From assembly GCA_023159155.1 (NCBI GenBank), contig JAJNNX010000021.1, positions 682,001-746,000 of the forward strand: 64,000 nucleotides of DNA, in the 5' to 3' direction. The DNA comes from Ustulina deusta. Lineage: Eukaryota; Ascomycota; Sordariomycetes; Xylariales; Xylariaceae. Positions 10,870 to 23,318 of this stretch are shown piece by piece. Both the position numbers and the translations under genes were made by a program. The notes beneath the pieces were generated by a model. That model did not search any database. It was given only the letters and a program-made list of their open reading frames with translations, and was not told where the DNA came from. How positions within the stretch are numbered: the first letter of the stretch is position 1; each line of letters opens with the position of its first letter.

Positions 10870-12564
10870 ATGTCGATATCCATCATGTTTGTCGATACAC
10901 TCGGCCAGTCGGGGACGCTCGTATCCCTCATCGCATTCCTAATTTTCTATCAGCTGTACCTTACCGTGAACCGTCTTATTCTGAGTCCGATCGCGCATTT
11001 TCCAGGGCCGAAGCTTGCGGCATGGACATATTGGTATGAATTCTGGTACGATGTTGTTGCTGAGCCCGAGTATACCTTCAAAATTGGTCGGTTGCACAAG
11101 CAATATGGTACGTGGCGGTCCCGTCCCGAATTTGAAGAGCTATACTGACCACCTGTAAGGGCCTATCATCCGCATAAACCCGGACGAAATCCATATCGCA
11201 GACCCAGACTTCTACGACACAATTTACGCCGGCAGCGGACGCAAGCGCGATAAGTGGGATTGGATTACCCGGTCCTTCGGCGTCGACGAGAGTCTGATTG
11301 GTACTCTCGGGCATGACGAGCACCGCGTGCGTAGAGCTGCACTATCTCCATACTTCTCGAAGCAGAGCGTGCGAGCCCTGCAGCCGCTTATTGACCAGAA
11401 TATGGGCATTCTGCTTGGACGTCTCCATGAGTTTGCTATGAGCGGGGCCACGTTGAAGCTGGACGATGCTTTTGCCGCATTGACCAACGGTAAGGCACCC
11501 TCCCTCTTGAGCCTTGCAATCGAGCTTGTCTACTGATTCATAACGCAGATATTGTCGAATACTACGCCTTTGGAAGGAGCGAGCATCGTCTTCATGCCCC
11601 AGACTTCGACCCATCCTTCAGAGACGCAATGCTGCAGGGTGGCAAAGCCGGGCATGTGTTGAAGCATTTCCCATGGCTGATGGATATGCTACGGAAACTG
11701 TCGGACTCGCTGTTGCTCCGACTGAGCCCCGCGATGGGTGCTTACTCGCAGCTACAGACCAGCATCAAGCGGCAGGTCGCCGAGATCCAACACGCGCACC
11801 AGACGCACGCGTACGAGAAGACGGGGCGTACTATCTTCCACGAGATCCTCAACAGCAAGCTTTCAGACTACGATAAGTCGAACGACCGCCTTTGGCAGGA
11901 GGGCGAAGTTGTCGTTGCCGCGGGGACCATCACGACGGCCTGGGCGCTAGGCGTGTCGACCTACTTCGCTCTCGCTACGCCCGCCATCCTATCACAGCTC
12001 AAAGCCGAGTTGGAAGTCGCAATTCCCGACCCTTCGCAGCCGCTCAGCCTGGCTGCGCTTGAACGCCTGCCCTTCCTGACGGGCGTGGTCCAGGAAGGTG
12101 TGCGCCTCAGTCACGCCATCTCACACCGACTGCACCGCATCTGCCCGGACGAGACGCTCGTCTACCGCTCCGGCCAGCGCGAGTGGCGCATCCCGCCCGG
12201 TACGCCCCTCAGTATGACCAGTAACCTGGTCCACCACGATGAGCGCGTCTTTGCGGACTCGCATGCCTTCAAGCCCGAGCGCTGGGTCGAAAACCCCCGC
12301 CTCGACCGCTACCTGGTCTCGTTTGGCAAGGGTGGCAGGGCGTGCCTCGGTGTCAACTTGGCGTACGCAGAGCTCTATCTCACATTGGCGGCGCTGTTCA
12401 GGGTGTATGGGACAGCGGAAGTCCGGGGAAAGGATGATGTCGGTACGCTGGAGCTGTTTGAGACATCTGCTGCCGACTTGGTGATGACGAGTGACACTGT
12501 TGTCCCCGTGATGCCTGAGGACTCTAAGGGCTTGCGAGTCAAGGTGCATTGGCTAAGTAAGTAA
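10870..12564 (+). CDS. Cytochrome P450 monooxygenase (P450-B)
   Basis: Three exons: 10870-11107, 11160-11489, 11549-12564, giving 527 residues. Both introns are short (52 and 59 nt), with donors GTACGT and GTAAGG. A membrane anchor spans about residues 14-35, followed by [20 protein letters not shown], as in trichodiene-oxygenase-like P450s. The I-helix is AGTITTAWA (about 314-322), ExxR is E372-R375, the PERW box is FKPERW, and the haem loop [10 protein letters not shown] places the Cys ligand at C455. The I-helix has no Glu/Asp before the conserved Thr, as seen in some fungal secondary-metabolism P450s. It is transcribed divergently from the terpene synthase, which strongly suggests co-regulation and oxidation of its terpene product. 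The site of oxidation cannot be told. Confidence 0.9.
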
Positions 12565-14032
12565 TTACTCAAGTTTTGGCTTGTTCAGCGGAGTGGCGAT
12601 TGCGAAGCTATAGTCGCTCTCGTTGTTTTTACGGGCTGAAAGGGTCGGGGTTGGCTGAATGGGTAGTAAGCTGGTGTATTTCGGACACTACATCAGCGCG
12701 AGAGGGGGGATCATCACAGTGATTATTATGGGTCCCAAGAATGGTCTTGGCAGTATGATGTTCTCTTGAAGATCATACAGTGGAAATGATTTCCAATAGA
12801 AAATGGTCATAGACTTGTCCAATAATTTCTAACTAAACACAGTCATAGACTTTTATAATAATTATTTATTAAAGTAGTTATAAATATCTATAACCGTTCT
12901 GTAACTATATTTAAGATCACTAGCCTCAAGTAATGGTTTGCTCAGTGTAATTAGCTACCTTTTTATTCTGGTCGCAAACTAAACTCCATAGATCTATAGT
13001 TTATGATTAAAAAGTGGTTTGGGTGGTTACAGGCGCGCTGGTCTGATTGGCTAGGCTGGTTTGGCGAGGCTAGACCTAATTGGCTGGATTGGCTGGGATT
13101 AGCTATAGCCAATAGGAATGGGTTATAAGCATGGCTTATGAGCTGGATTAGCTGTATGATTTTTTCTGCTTTCAAGTTCTAGACATGAACAAATTCACTA
13201 ACACAAAGCCAATTTCCGGACACTAGACGCATTTAAAGCCGACGATATTTCCTGCTTAAATAGATTCAGGCAACTATAGCTACGACCCACTTGACCTGAC
13301 AAAGCCTTTGTTGCGCCTCTTACGGCTTAAAAAGGGAACCGGACTGATACGGCCAGGTAGGGGTCCAGCTAATATGGTGGGCTACAGCGTCTGCCAGTGG
13401 CTTATGTGGAATTCAACCTTCCTGGTCTCCCTCCTCGCAATACACTCCCACAAATTCAAGGATTTTATAGATTTCTCTCCTTCATATCGCTCTGTGATAA
13501 GTAGCGTCCATGAGGCATCCACGAAATGACTCAGCTACCACTCCATTCATTAGGTTATCTCAGCTAGTCAATGTCATGATACTAAGTGTGTCTTCCAAGT
13601 GGCAATCGCTTTTTCCGTAGGTTGCGTGATTGATTGATTGATTGAGTTTTAACGTGAGGACAGTCCTATATAGGGTAAATCAAGTCTCCTAGGGCCATGA
13701 ATCGCAGGGTTAGAGGGCCGCCGCGCGCCCATTTCTCTTTTATAAGAACTTAAAAAACATTGAATTATTTGCTAATATAGTATTCCAAATTTATAATGAA
13801 ATAAAATTAGGTAACTATACGAAAAGGAAAAGAAATGATCTAGACCTAGCACTATCCTCGGCAACTGGATAACGATCCTATCTTAAGCTACTGACACACA
13901 TTGGGCTTATACCTCAAAACTAGTCCTTCCACGCTAATTCTGTGAATCCGACTTGAGACTAGATCTCGAATTGGCTTGTTTAGGTTTCCAGTTAGTTAAC
14001 GCAAACCATCCTTATATCTTCACAGGCAGGTT
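12565..14032. other. Intergenic region with simple repeats, no gene
   Basis: Downstream of P450-B and of the HD protein (convergent 3' ends). At 13035-13105 there is a degenerate run of GATTGGCT/AATTGGCT-like units. At about 13628-13645 there is a (GATT)n microsatellite. The stretch 12820-12960 is AT-rich. No reading frame with coding character was found. Confidence 0.6.
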
Positions 14033-14984
14033 TCAAAGTGGAAGCGCAGAAAGTACGTCAAAGATCCGATATCCATTCGCGGAATAGTTCGCGACGTAGT
14101 TATCGCCCCAAGGTTGCATAAAGGTATCTGGTTGAATATTAACATGGCACCCAATGGGGGCGGTGGGGAGAAAGATGAAAAGGTGCTAGTCTCGACTCAC
14201 CATAGGTCGTCTCGGGCTTAGTCATGCACAGCCAGACGAAAGTCTGATTAATTCCCTCCTCAAACTGCATTTTTGGGAACGCAGCCAGCACAGAGTCGAA
14301 TTCTTGCTGCGTCACCCCGTCAGATGGGCCTTGGAAGTCCATCAGGATGCCAGAGCCGGTCACCGCAACGGTTTCCTCCTTGTACTTATAAATACTCGCC
14401 TGAGTATGCAGGGCAATAGAATCCCAGACGAGTTGGACCCGGTGATTGTCCCAGGCGTTTTGGCCATGGACGTGACTGAGAATGAAATCGCGTGCCGCAA
14501 TGGCGCCATCAACCTCGAAGCGGCGGTCGACACTCACGGTTGTGGAGTTAGGTGTTTGATCCCAGCCGAGGTCGTGTAGGATCGCGGCCATGGCATGCGC
14601 CTCGGCATCCACAGTGGCGCGGAGAGTGTCATTGTGGGAGATGATGAGGGTACCATAGACTGCAGCGTATCTGGTTAGCAATTATTGTTTTCATGTGTAT
14701 AAACCCAGTAATGGTAAAGAGGAAGGAATAGGGGTAAGGGGCTACTGTAGATGCTACTCACGCCACCCACGCACTATATGGTTCCAGACAATGTCGTTAC
14801 TGTGACTACGTGCAAAGACTTGAGCTTCGCGCACAAGCTCAGTATCAACCACTGTGATATTCCCAATGGTACGAGTAGGGTAAGTGGTGGTGGTATTCCT
14901 GCCCGGACTAGGAATAGATAGTTGCATTGAGAGTGATGCCTGGAGGCCCAAGAGCCATAGATGAAGGAGAAAGGTGCCTCTCAT
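14033..14984 (-). CDS. Secreted HD-domain protein (cyanamide-hydratase-like)
   Basis: Three exons: 14762-14984, 14201-14659, 14033-14127, giving 258 residues. The N-terminus (MRGTFLLHLWLLGLQASLS) is a signal peptide and several N-x-S/T sites follow. The HD domain is marked by NHIVRGW, then EAHAMAAILHDLGWD (the metal-binding His-Asp pair) and a downstream SHVHGQNAWDNHRV segment with candidate metal-ligand histidines. The C-terminus DTFMQPWGDNYVANYSANG is typical of secreted fungal members. The exon 2 acceptor (CTGCAG before 14659) was preferred over a nearer-the-donor CAG because it keeps the phase and joins GW to LYGTLIISHND, matching the family. HD proteins are metal-dependent hydrolases or hydratases; this one's substrate is unknown. 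Its position beside P450-B makes it a possible pathway enzyme. Confidence 0.82.
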
Positions 14985-15625
14985 TTTATATACGTTAAGG
15001 GTCGTTAACAATGCGGGTCGGTTTTAGTGGTATGCGAAGATACGTGTGAAGATACATACTAAGTAGCCGGGCTCTCGCCGATATTTATATCCGCAGTAAC
15101 GTTTCAAACAAATCTAAATAGAGGAACCCACCAGGAGCCAGCTGCGTCATAAAGCTGGGTTAAATTTCTCCCACCTCTGTGTAGAAATTAGATAATCCCG
15201 TTATGTCTCGGAGTTTAGTGTTGCTATGTTTGCTGATCAGCTTATGGCCTGCTTAACAATCGTATGAGCGAAACATCTGCTATATAGCTAGGAGTTAACA
15301 ACAATCTTACTAAGGCACTGTAGAGCAGGGAAAAATAAGGGAATAAAAAGCGATAAAAAGCCGAGCATTGCATCATAGACCTAATAAAAGAGTCAAACTC
15401 AGACAATTAAAAAAACAAGGTATTATTAAGAACTTGGCTGACAAATATATAGTATATTCAAAGCTTTATAATCATTGTAGTAAGAACATCGAGACCAATT
15501 AGCTATGTACATAGGCTCTCAGGTGAACATTTAAAACTTCTCCCGATGCAGGTCGGAGCTTGGTTATACGTTTATGTGGTTAAGCGTCCTCACATAAGCC
15601 TACTAAGATTGTCCACTTCGCTCCA
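14985..15625. other. Intergenic region, no gene
   Basis: Promoter side of the HD-protein gene and 3' side of the 227-residue protein gene. The middle part (about 15270-15480) is AT-rich. I see no further gene or clear regulatory motif. Confidence 0.5.
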
Positions 15626-16387
15626 TTACAGGATACGCATAACTCTTACCGCCTGTCTAGCTAACTGTCGCATGCGGTTATTTTGCGATTTATCATTTCC
15701 AAATGCCTCTATACGCCCAGTCCATCTTTGCCAGTCAGCCGGAGTGACAACTCTGGTCATCCCCAGACTCCACTCGTTTGCCCCTATGCACTGTGCGACA
15801 GGTTTGGTCACCTTGCTCATACACATGGCCGCGCCCGCTACGAGGGTGCTTTCAACATTGGAGGCGTAGTTACTATCGAAGGCCTGGGCCAGTATCCTTA
15901 GGATCCGATCTTCGTGTTCGAACAGTTCTACCTCTGGCTCAATGAGCGTACCAACAAGCTCGCAGTAAGGTATCCATTTCTCCCACTTGCCAGTGTAGGC
16001 GATGTGGTCTGGATACGGGTTCGACGGTTAGTGTTGGAACGACGATCACAACAATGACTACGTATCGCTATACCGGACGCACTTACTATGAACTTTGTAA
16101 AGTGTATGAGCGATCGGATCGGAATATAGCAATGCGTCCCATTGTCCCAAATAATTGAATAGTTCGCTCAGCATAGGCCCCTGTTCTTGGACGTATTCGA
16201 CGGCAAAGTCCGACAGAAAGTTCTCGAGCCACTCGGTCATTTCTTCTGTAGGCTCATTGTCGAGTTGCCGGCCAAGGTAATGGTTGATTTCGTCATATAG
16301 ACTTTGAGGAGTTTGACTGGACCCTTCAGAGAAATATGCGTGCATAAGTCGTAATAAGCGCTTATATTTTGAGTCCCTAGAAGCCAT
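15626..16387 (-). CDS. Unrecognised 227-residue protein
   Basis: Two exons, 16087-16387 and 15626-16008, joined by a 78-nt intron with donor GTAAGT and acceptor ATCCAG; phase matches and the frame is open throughout. The product is mostly helical-looking and soluble: an N-terminal acidic and aromatic region (residues about 1-100, with HAYFSEG and LENFLSDFAVEYVQEQGPML), an aromatic patch YTGKWEKWIPYCELVG just after the junction, and a basic C-terminus ending in RQLARQAVRVMRIL. There is no signal peptide, transmembrane segment or catalytic motif that I know. The start is the first ATG (16387). It lies 0.64 kb from the HD-protein gene in the same orientation, so it may be a cluster member of unknown role, but it could equally be an unrelated lineage-specific gene. 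Confidence 0.68.
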
Positions 16388-19011
16388 TATGGGTTGCGTG
16401 ATCCTCGTCAGCACGGGACTTGAATTCGAGTAGAAGGGTCGGTGGTAATAGTTGTGCTTAATATTTGAGAGCGAAAGCCTAGCTCGACAACAAAGGATAG
16501 CGCAGTCTCTATTTTATATCATACGTGTCTTGGATGTTCCATAATGCAATACACGCGGCCGTTCATTATCCGGGAGATTTCATGAATCACAATATTAATG
16601 GCGGTCCTGTTTATAGGTCAAATAGTGCAATACAAGGGAGAGCCGTTCAGGAACAACATGTTTTTGTTTACTAATAGTAAAATACTATCAGGGGAAAATA
16701 TAGAGCACTTAGTAGCGCTGTTGCTCTTAACTGCTCACTAGCTAACCCGTGTTTTAAGATCCCTTATATTATGAGCCTTGCTAGCAAATTACACGCCAAA
16801 GTTTCTCTATAATGTATAGTGCGAGCATAGTATGTATTGTTTGTTTATGTTTTGTTTCGGTGCACTTGTTTGCTCCTTCGCTTGTTAACATAGTCTTGTT
16901 CATTGGGCCACCATTGCTACAGCATGTAGTTATATAGGGCAGCTTTATTAGTTAAAACTATAGAACTTTCCGTTGTACCACTTCCTTTTATCTAGCGGCT
17001 GGTGTTAGGTGACACTTCCTACCCCAGCAAACTTTTTAAAACAAGGATTCCCCGTTTCCTAGGCCCTATCAACGATGTGGTGGCCTCTTATCGTGAGACC
17101 TTTCAGCGCGCATCATTGAAGAGACACGCCGTTCTTGATCTCACGGATGGTAATACCGATAAATCGTTATAGTGAAACATAGCCCCTTGAACCAAAATTG
17201 AGGGATCAAGAGAATTCCCCTTCAATGTTGTGACTCGGGAGTCTCTAGGGCCCCAGCCATAACTACCGCTGGATCTAGTACCATTACTACAACATCTAAA
17301 CTAAGACTCCTTCCGGCACTGGGAGGACCAGGCAAACTAGCAGTGCCTTTGCATGAGAAGCTCTGGACACAGCATTGTTTCATCGTTTCATTCGTCCCTT
17401 CATGCTTCCTATTCTTCATTAACCCTCTGCTCTCGCGCCGTATCAGGGACTTCTAGTAGCGGTGATACCGCTACTAAAACTGCTACTCCAGCTGCTGGTG
17501 CTACATCGAAAACAATCATGTCCCCGACTGCTGTTTTGATATTACCTGTAGACTAATAGTGCTAGCGCTTGGAGCCTAACCCTTGAACCAATATAACGGT
17601 ACAAATATGTGGCCACTATCATAGTCTAAATTCTAAGCATTGCACTAATGGCTAAAACTATTACAACTACCTTAGAAAACATAACATTGTGCAGAGCTCA
17701 TGCTTACTAACAATTACCGCTTCTATTTTTCGAACGCTTAAAAGCCTGGCAACAATAGCTAGCATAGCTAATAAACTACCTAGGTACAAAAGATTATATT
17801 AAGTGTAATCAGCTGTGTTAAGTAAAGGGATAGGTGCTACCTTGCTGTCTTAACTGCATTAACAATGTTAGCTACAATTACATAGCACCTGCTAAGGACG
17901 TGTGGGTTTTTCTTACTCCTTAAAAGTCTACCTTATACTTCATAATACGATGTACGTCGCTCTTATCGCTCTCGTTGAAACTCGAAAACCATGGCATAAG
18001 CTTTCTTTTCTAGACGTGCTGAGCGTAATTATAGCCACATTCTCAGTGTGCCTTGAATGTCGCAACGCCTTAAATTATCGCCAAATGTCCGGCCTGCTAC
18101 ACCAACCGCGAAAGGCTAGCTAGCGGAGCTATCGGGCGTGAAGTCATGTTTTTCCACTGGTTATTCCACGTTCCCTTGGAGACTTATCAAAATGGGTAAA
18201 GTGGCTAGTGTGACAAAGATGTGACACATAGTCTCATACATTTTCTCCTAATTGGCTCAATTTGAATTTCATACTCCTGCTTTTGAAGTCCGCCAGGCTT
18301 TTCCTTTTCTAGAATACCGACGCGACCATTCCTAGTGAAGTGCCATGAGTAGAAACAGAGTGGCTAGAGCTTGTGGCTTTGCATACAGCAAGCGTAAAAA
18401 CACCATAGGCGCTGCTTTGTTGTATTACTTAGAGAATTGTCAACTACTCCTTAGCTAGCATTCGCGTTGAATTGAAAACTTGCATTCACCCTTGCTTGTC
18501 TGATTCCACAATACTAATAAATATAATTACACTTGGAAATGTAGGTCCGACCTATCTCCTAGTATACGGGTAAGGTAGTGTCCCTTTAGTGTTGGCACAA
18601 TTTACTTACCATTGCCCACCTCAGTAGCGTCGCGGCCCACATAGAAATCATTCCGTCCAGCGGCGGTTGTGTTACTGGTTTAGAAACCCTCCTTATAATT
18701 ACCGTATTAAGACACTGGGCTACCTAAAGTTTCTCTCGTCTCCCCCGAATAGCTAGAGGGTAGGCATGTTAGAGATAGGTATTATGCAACTTAAATTCAC
18801 TAACATTATGTCTGTTGCAGTTGTGTAAGTTAAACACCAATAAAAATTAAAACGTATTAAAGTAGCTATTAAGTTAATTAGTAGTGGTATTGGTTTAGAC
18901 TAAAGAAAAATTAACTGTGACATGAAATTTTGTTTGGCAATATTTTCCTCCTCGTTAAAGAGCGTGTGGCTTAAGGACCGAATCGACACCTATGTTCCCG
19001 CAGCTGATGTT
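16388..19011. other. Gene-poor region with decayed sequence
   Basis: About 2.6 kb with frequent stops in all frames. A plus-strand open stretch at 17353-17556 ends in Ser/Thr/Ala-rich sequence, like the low-complexity part of a cell-wall protein, but has no signal peptide or partner exon. It is best read as chance or a relic. Nothing else is supported. Confidence 0.5.
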
Positions 19012-20178
19012 TTACACCCTGTCGAAGTCGTGCAACTCTCTCGTTGAGCTTGACTGGCTAACACCGTCATCTTCCTCTTTAGTATATCGGATCTCGGTCT
19101 CCACCGTCTTCTTAATACCAGTCTTTGGCAGGTCCTCGTCGTGTAACTCGGTAAATTCGCGATTGGCAGTAATCAGAGTTGCCATCCTGATGCCACGAGC
19201 ACCTGCATTAGTACTTTTGATGTTTGACTTTCGCAGTGTCCCTCCCATGGATAGTGAGGGATTAGAGTCCCCTTCGTCGAGCCCGACAATCTTGGCAAGT
19301 AGCTCGGTCACGTTGAGCTCGATTTGCAACTTGAACAGATAAACAAAGGGGTGGAACTGCAAGTAAATGAAGCCGTTCGCCAGAGACATGACACCGATCA
19401 GGACGCCCTAGTTAACAGGGAGGATCAGTAATGAGAAGAGAGGTGCAGGCCAAAATATTACTTACATCTAAAGACGTGGAGCAGAGAATCATGACAAGAT
19501 TAAAACGATATAGTCGGGTGTACTTTTGGAGGCCGTTGGCAATGAGGTTCGACCGGACCAGGTAGACAAAGTATATATTGAGACCAGCATCGATAAGGAG
19601 AAAGATGCCTTTCTCCACTCTGTCCCAGACCTCGTTGATACGAACATATTCCTCCGAGATCTGGAGGCGAGCTGGAATCCAGATAGTATAGACACTGATG
19701 TTGACACAAGCGAGTAGCGCAGCTAGACCCCACTTCATCCAGTTCACCTTTCTCTTATTTCTCGTCAGGAGGGAGATTCGATTGATGATAATTTGGATGA
19801 TGCATTGCACCTGCAAGGACCAGAGTGTGACAATTATAAAGAAAAAAGGGAATCTGGAGGTGAAGATTATTGTTAGCTGTCATGCCACATGCCGCGCGGT
19901 ATCCCAGTGTGTACTCACGATGGTGGAACGATTCCGTAGAGAAAAAACCAAGTTATAACGCCCATTATTACGCTTGAAATCCATTCCACCCAAACGAGAA
20001 TGATATAGCTATTGGTGCCATTGGTTCTCCTCCATACCTTCCACGACTGTCTGCTTCCCTTGGAAGCGCAAAAAAGGGCAACACAAAGAGAAAACCCCCA
20101 GACGATAGACGCAATACTCAGCTCAAGCTTGCTTGGCGCTACTTCGTTGAACCATGGTGGGATAAGAAACCCGACCAT
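19012..20178 (-). CDS. Seven-transmembrane fungal integral membrane protein
   Basis: Three exons: 19919-20178, 19466-19853, 19012-19407, giving 347 residues. Donors GTGAGT and GTAAGT and acceptors CCAG and CTAG keep the phase. Seven hydrophobic segments are visible: SIASIVWGFSLCVALFC, an ISSVIMGVITWFFLYGI segment, FFFIIVTLWSLQVQCIIQI, GLAALLACVNISVYTIWI, FLLIDAGLNIYFVYLV, FNLVMILCSTSLDVGVLIGV and FIYLQFHPFVYLF. A hydrophilic tail of about 95 residues follows, with acidic and Ser-rich stretches. The pattern (extracellular N-terminus, seven helices, cytosolic tail) fits the large rhodopsin-like/PTH11-like group of fungal membrane proteins, but no diagnostic motif such as a CFEM domain is seen. 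It could be a receptor or a transport-related protein. Whether it belongs to the terpenoid cluster is uncertain. Confidence 0.78.
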
Positions 20179-23100
20179 CTTGACAAAGGTAGGGAATGAA
20201 AACTAAGAAGATGAAGTGATTCCGTTATTAAGCAGTGCAACACAGCAATAATTTCGTCCACCCACACCGAGAAAAACTGTTTGAATAAGGGTTGACTCCT
20301 TTACTAAAGAGAAGACACATCCATAAAGATTAAGATAATTGGTGCCACTGAGGAAGTGGGCAAGTGAAGAAAATATAGTCTATCTATTGTGTGTACGGCA
20401 ACTAGCAGTATTCTCATCTAACGATACCAGGGAACATTCAGCTTCAAACTCAACTTTTAGCTAGTTGTTGGCGACATAAGCACCTAGGCGTACTAGCACA
20501 GAACTAGAGGGTCCGCTGGGCCGAGAACGCCCTGCCACATGCATGCACACCCCAGGAGTTTTCCTCTAAAACCTGGGGTTTCTGGTGGTGGGTGTCTAGT
20601 CTCAGGGGAAATTCCCCAATGAACTTCCCCGGTGGAGAACTTAATGCAACCGGCACAACTCCTGCTCCAGCCTACTAGTATAGTTTAGTGGTAGCGTCAG
20701 TGGTTCCTGGGAGCGATCCTGACTAAGGATGCCATACTAGGTAGGTATAGGGAAGTACTAAACGAACAAGAGAGGATCAAATCCTCTCACGCTAGTGCGA
20801 GTGTGGATAGAGGGTGCATCTCATTACCATCACGGTGGATTCTCTGTCAATTGCCCCATCTGTTCGTAACAAAAATAAGTATTCCACCTTGCTATGCAAC
20901 ACTAGCATCACTAGCATGCGGTAGGGCATTTTATATGATGAGACTGAGCTAAAATAAGTAGTTCGGCGCCAGGCCCCCGGATCGAGGTGATCCTAATTTC
21001 TAGCCTATGACTAGAGCTCCGGCATAGCTAGTTGGTAAACATAGGTGGTGCAGACCCAGTGCCCATGGGAGGATTAACCAGTAGTAAGAAGGCTTGGGCA
21101 ATAAGGTCAGACATATTAGGCCTCAAGGAAACAGACTTGAACCACGCAAGGTAAAACCGCTTGCAGTTCCTAGCTACGGGTATATCATCCTAGATGCCGA
21201 ATATGAAGTGCTCCGCCATAAGTTTAGCGTCATGGACTGGAACAGACCAGAACTGGAACTGTCAATGCAGATCACAAGAAAACTGTTTCGCGCTCTAGTG
21301 AAGAAGCCTATTCCTTCTCGAGTTCTAGTCAAATCATTGTTTGGATGCTAGGGGATCCGAAGCAACTCATATAATGGGAATTTTCTAAAGGGAGATGTGC
21401 ACCAGAAACTACAAGGCTAGGCTCCTCGTAGACTTTAGCAATAGACAGAACCCCATTGGTGATTAGGAGTGATAGTTCCTATAACAAGAGAGCGAGTAAA
21501 AGGGTGACCTTGGTCTATTAATGCGATCATAAAGAGCGAAGAAAACAGGATGGGTGATTGGGCTACACGAAACAGGGAAATACTGTGAGAAGCCCAGAAG
21601 TTATGATACCACGGATAGTCGTGAGAGTTCAAGCGATACGTTCTATTGAAGAGCTACCCCTATCATACTTCAAGGCTCTAGCGAATAACTATAAGACGCT
21701 AGCAACTAATCATGCGTAATATACACATTGACATGTGAACCTCTCTCACGTCCCATCTCTTCGTATCGTTGAGGCACTGATATCGCCCCTTGACATTTTA
21801 GACTATATGGAAACAGCGGTCTGTTTAGGGGGGCTTGTTTATCTTGTACCATGTCCTCTCGATTAAGCTATATGGCCTAGTCCATGGCGGTTAATAGTAG
21901 CCTTGACTTAACAAAACGAAACTTTGGCTCCCGAGTAACACCTAATACGTTACTTTGGCAAGTTGACAATAACCTCAGTTAGGTAGTCACCTATGGATCC
22001 TTGTTTGCGGTTGTCCACGCTCGCTGGTAGGCATTGAGTTATTATACCTAGGTGTGTTATGAGTAGGGTAGAAATACCTATGCCTGCAGCGAGTGAGTTC
22101 TGTCATGAAATTGCCCTTGAGAATCTACTCTCCTTTATTTTTTGTTGGAGACACAACCCCGAGGTCGGAAAAGACAACTATAACACATGGACAGGAGCAA
22201 CAATAGCTGAGGCCATGGCACAGAATACCTAGGTAGTCGGCGACGTGGAACCGTCAGCCTCTGCGATACTTAACTAGATTCTACTTTCTTATCTAGGGCT
22301 GCGTTATTTAGGGTCACTATCTACATAATCAGCCCAGTTGCCATAAATGGGTAATTACTTAGATATTTGATTCCTCACTTATGTCCCTTGAGCAAAACTG
22401 TTCATATGAGTATTATCTAAGTTGAACATTTGTCTGCATGTTATTAATTATTTTGCCAGAGGGTTATATATACAAGACTACGACGCCGAATATTTAGAAA
22501 GCGATACAAGTCAAGACCATTCTAGTTGATACATGGGGAGCTGGCTATATTCAACAACTGTTTCTTGGCGGGCCCGTCATCCGACTATAAACATTTCCTG
22601 AGCAACATATGCACTTTACTTATCCTGTATGCTAGGGCCTTTGGTCAGGCCACCGGCCAGACATTTTTCTCTCCTCTATATCATCAATACGATCAGTTAG
22701 CCACTCTCACGTCTGCAAAACCCTGGTCATGAGGCAGTCGCAGTTCGGTACATCTTCCCACGAAGCCTTGCCTCTCTACCACTACAGTTTCTGCATCACA
22801 GTCCGCGTGGGAAATTGTCACAGCCTCCCGCCGTTGGTCACGTCTCCGGCTCGAACCACGCAAGCTATACTACCTGCAATAAACTTGGCTTGGTTCTTAC
22901 GAAACAGCTAACAACCTTTAAGAGATGTTGCAACGAGTCAAGCTAGGTTAAAGGGCCAAAACGGCCACCCGAATAGTGAGTGGTAATAATCCCAGATCAA
23001 GTTAACTCAATACTGAATCCTTAAACTAACTGAGAAAAATCTCATAGTGTCTGGAGGGGCCGTGAGTATATCTAAAGGAGTGGTTACATGTGGCGGCGTA

Positions 23101-23318
23101 TAGTCCTCGGATAGCCGTAAGATGATAACTTGCGATTTGTCTATGTTGTACCAAACAAAGTTGGCTAGCAGCTTCGCAGCCGGGGGCTAATGTGGCATTC
23201 GTATCGTCGACAGCAGGGGAAGTTGTGGAGGGGAAGGTGAAACGTTTGTGTATATCATTCGGTGCCGAAGTTTTCGATTAGTAGCTTCGGGATAAAACTG
23301 GAGTGATTTGCTTGAAAG
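20179..23318. other. Long non-coding or decayed stretch
   Basis: About 3.1 kb without a supportable gene. The short open stretches (for example plus strand 21094-21351) have no recognisable domain. At 20675-20760 there is a sequence with an A-box-like core (TAGTTTAGTGG) between short inverted ends. GC content is intermediate, unlike the block after 40.35 kb, so this looks like old intergenic or transposon debris not strongly hit by RIP. Confidence 0.5.

Noticed and set aside
14660..14761. Alternative HD-gene exon 2 acceptor (CAG nearer the donor, giving RYAAVYGT)
   Set aside because: It does not fit the phase left by the good GTGAGT donor; the chosen acceptor fits both phase and family pattern.
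15546..15901. Plus-strand open frames opposite the 227-residue protein gene
   Set aside because: The minus-strand two-exon model is longer, has good splice sites and consistent phase; the plus frames have no coding character.
17222..17556. Ser/Thr-rich open frame resembling a cell-wall protein end
   Set aside because: No signal peptide, no anchor signal and no neighbouring exon; low-complexity sequence alone is not enough.
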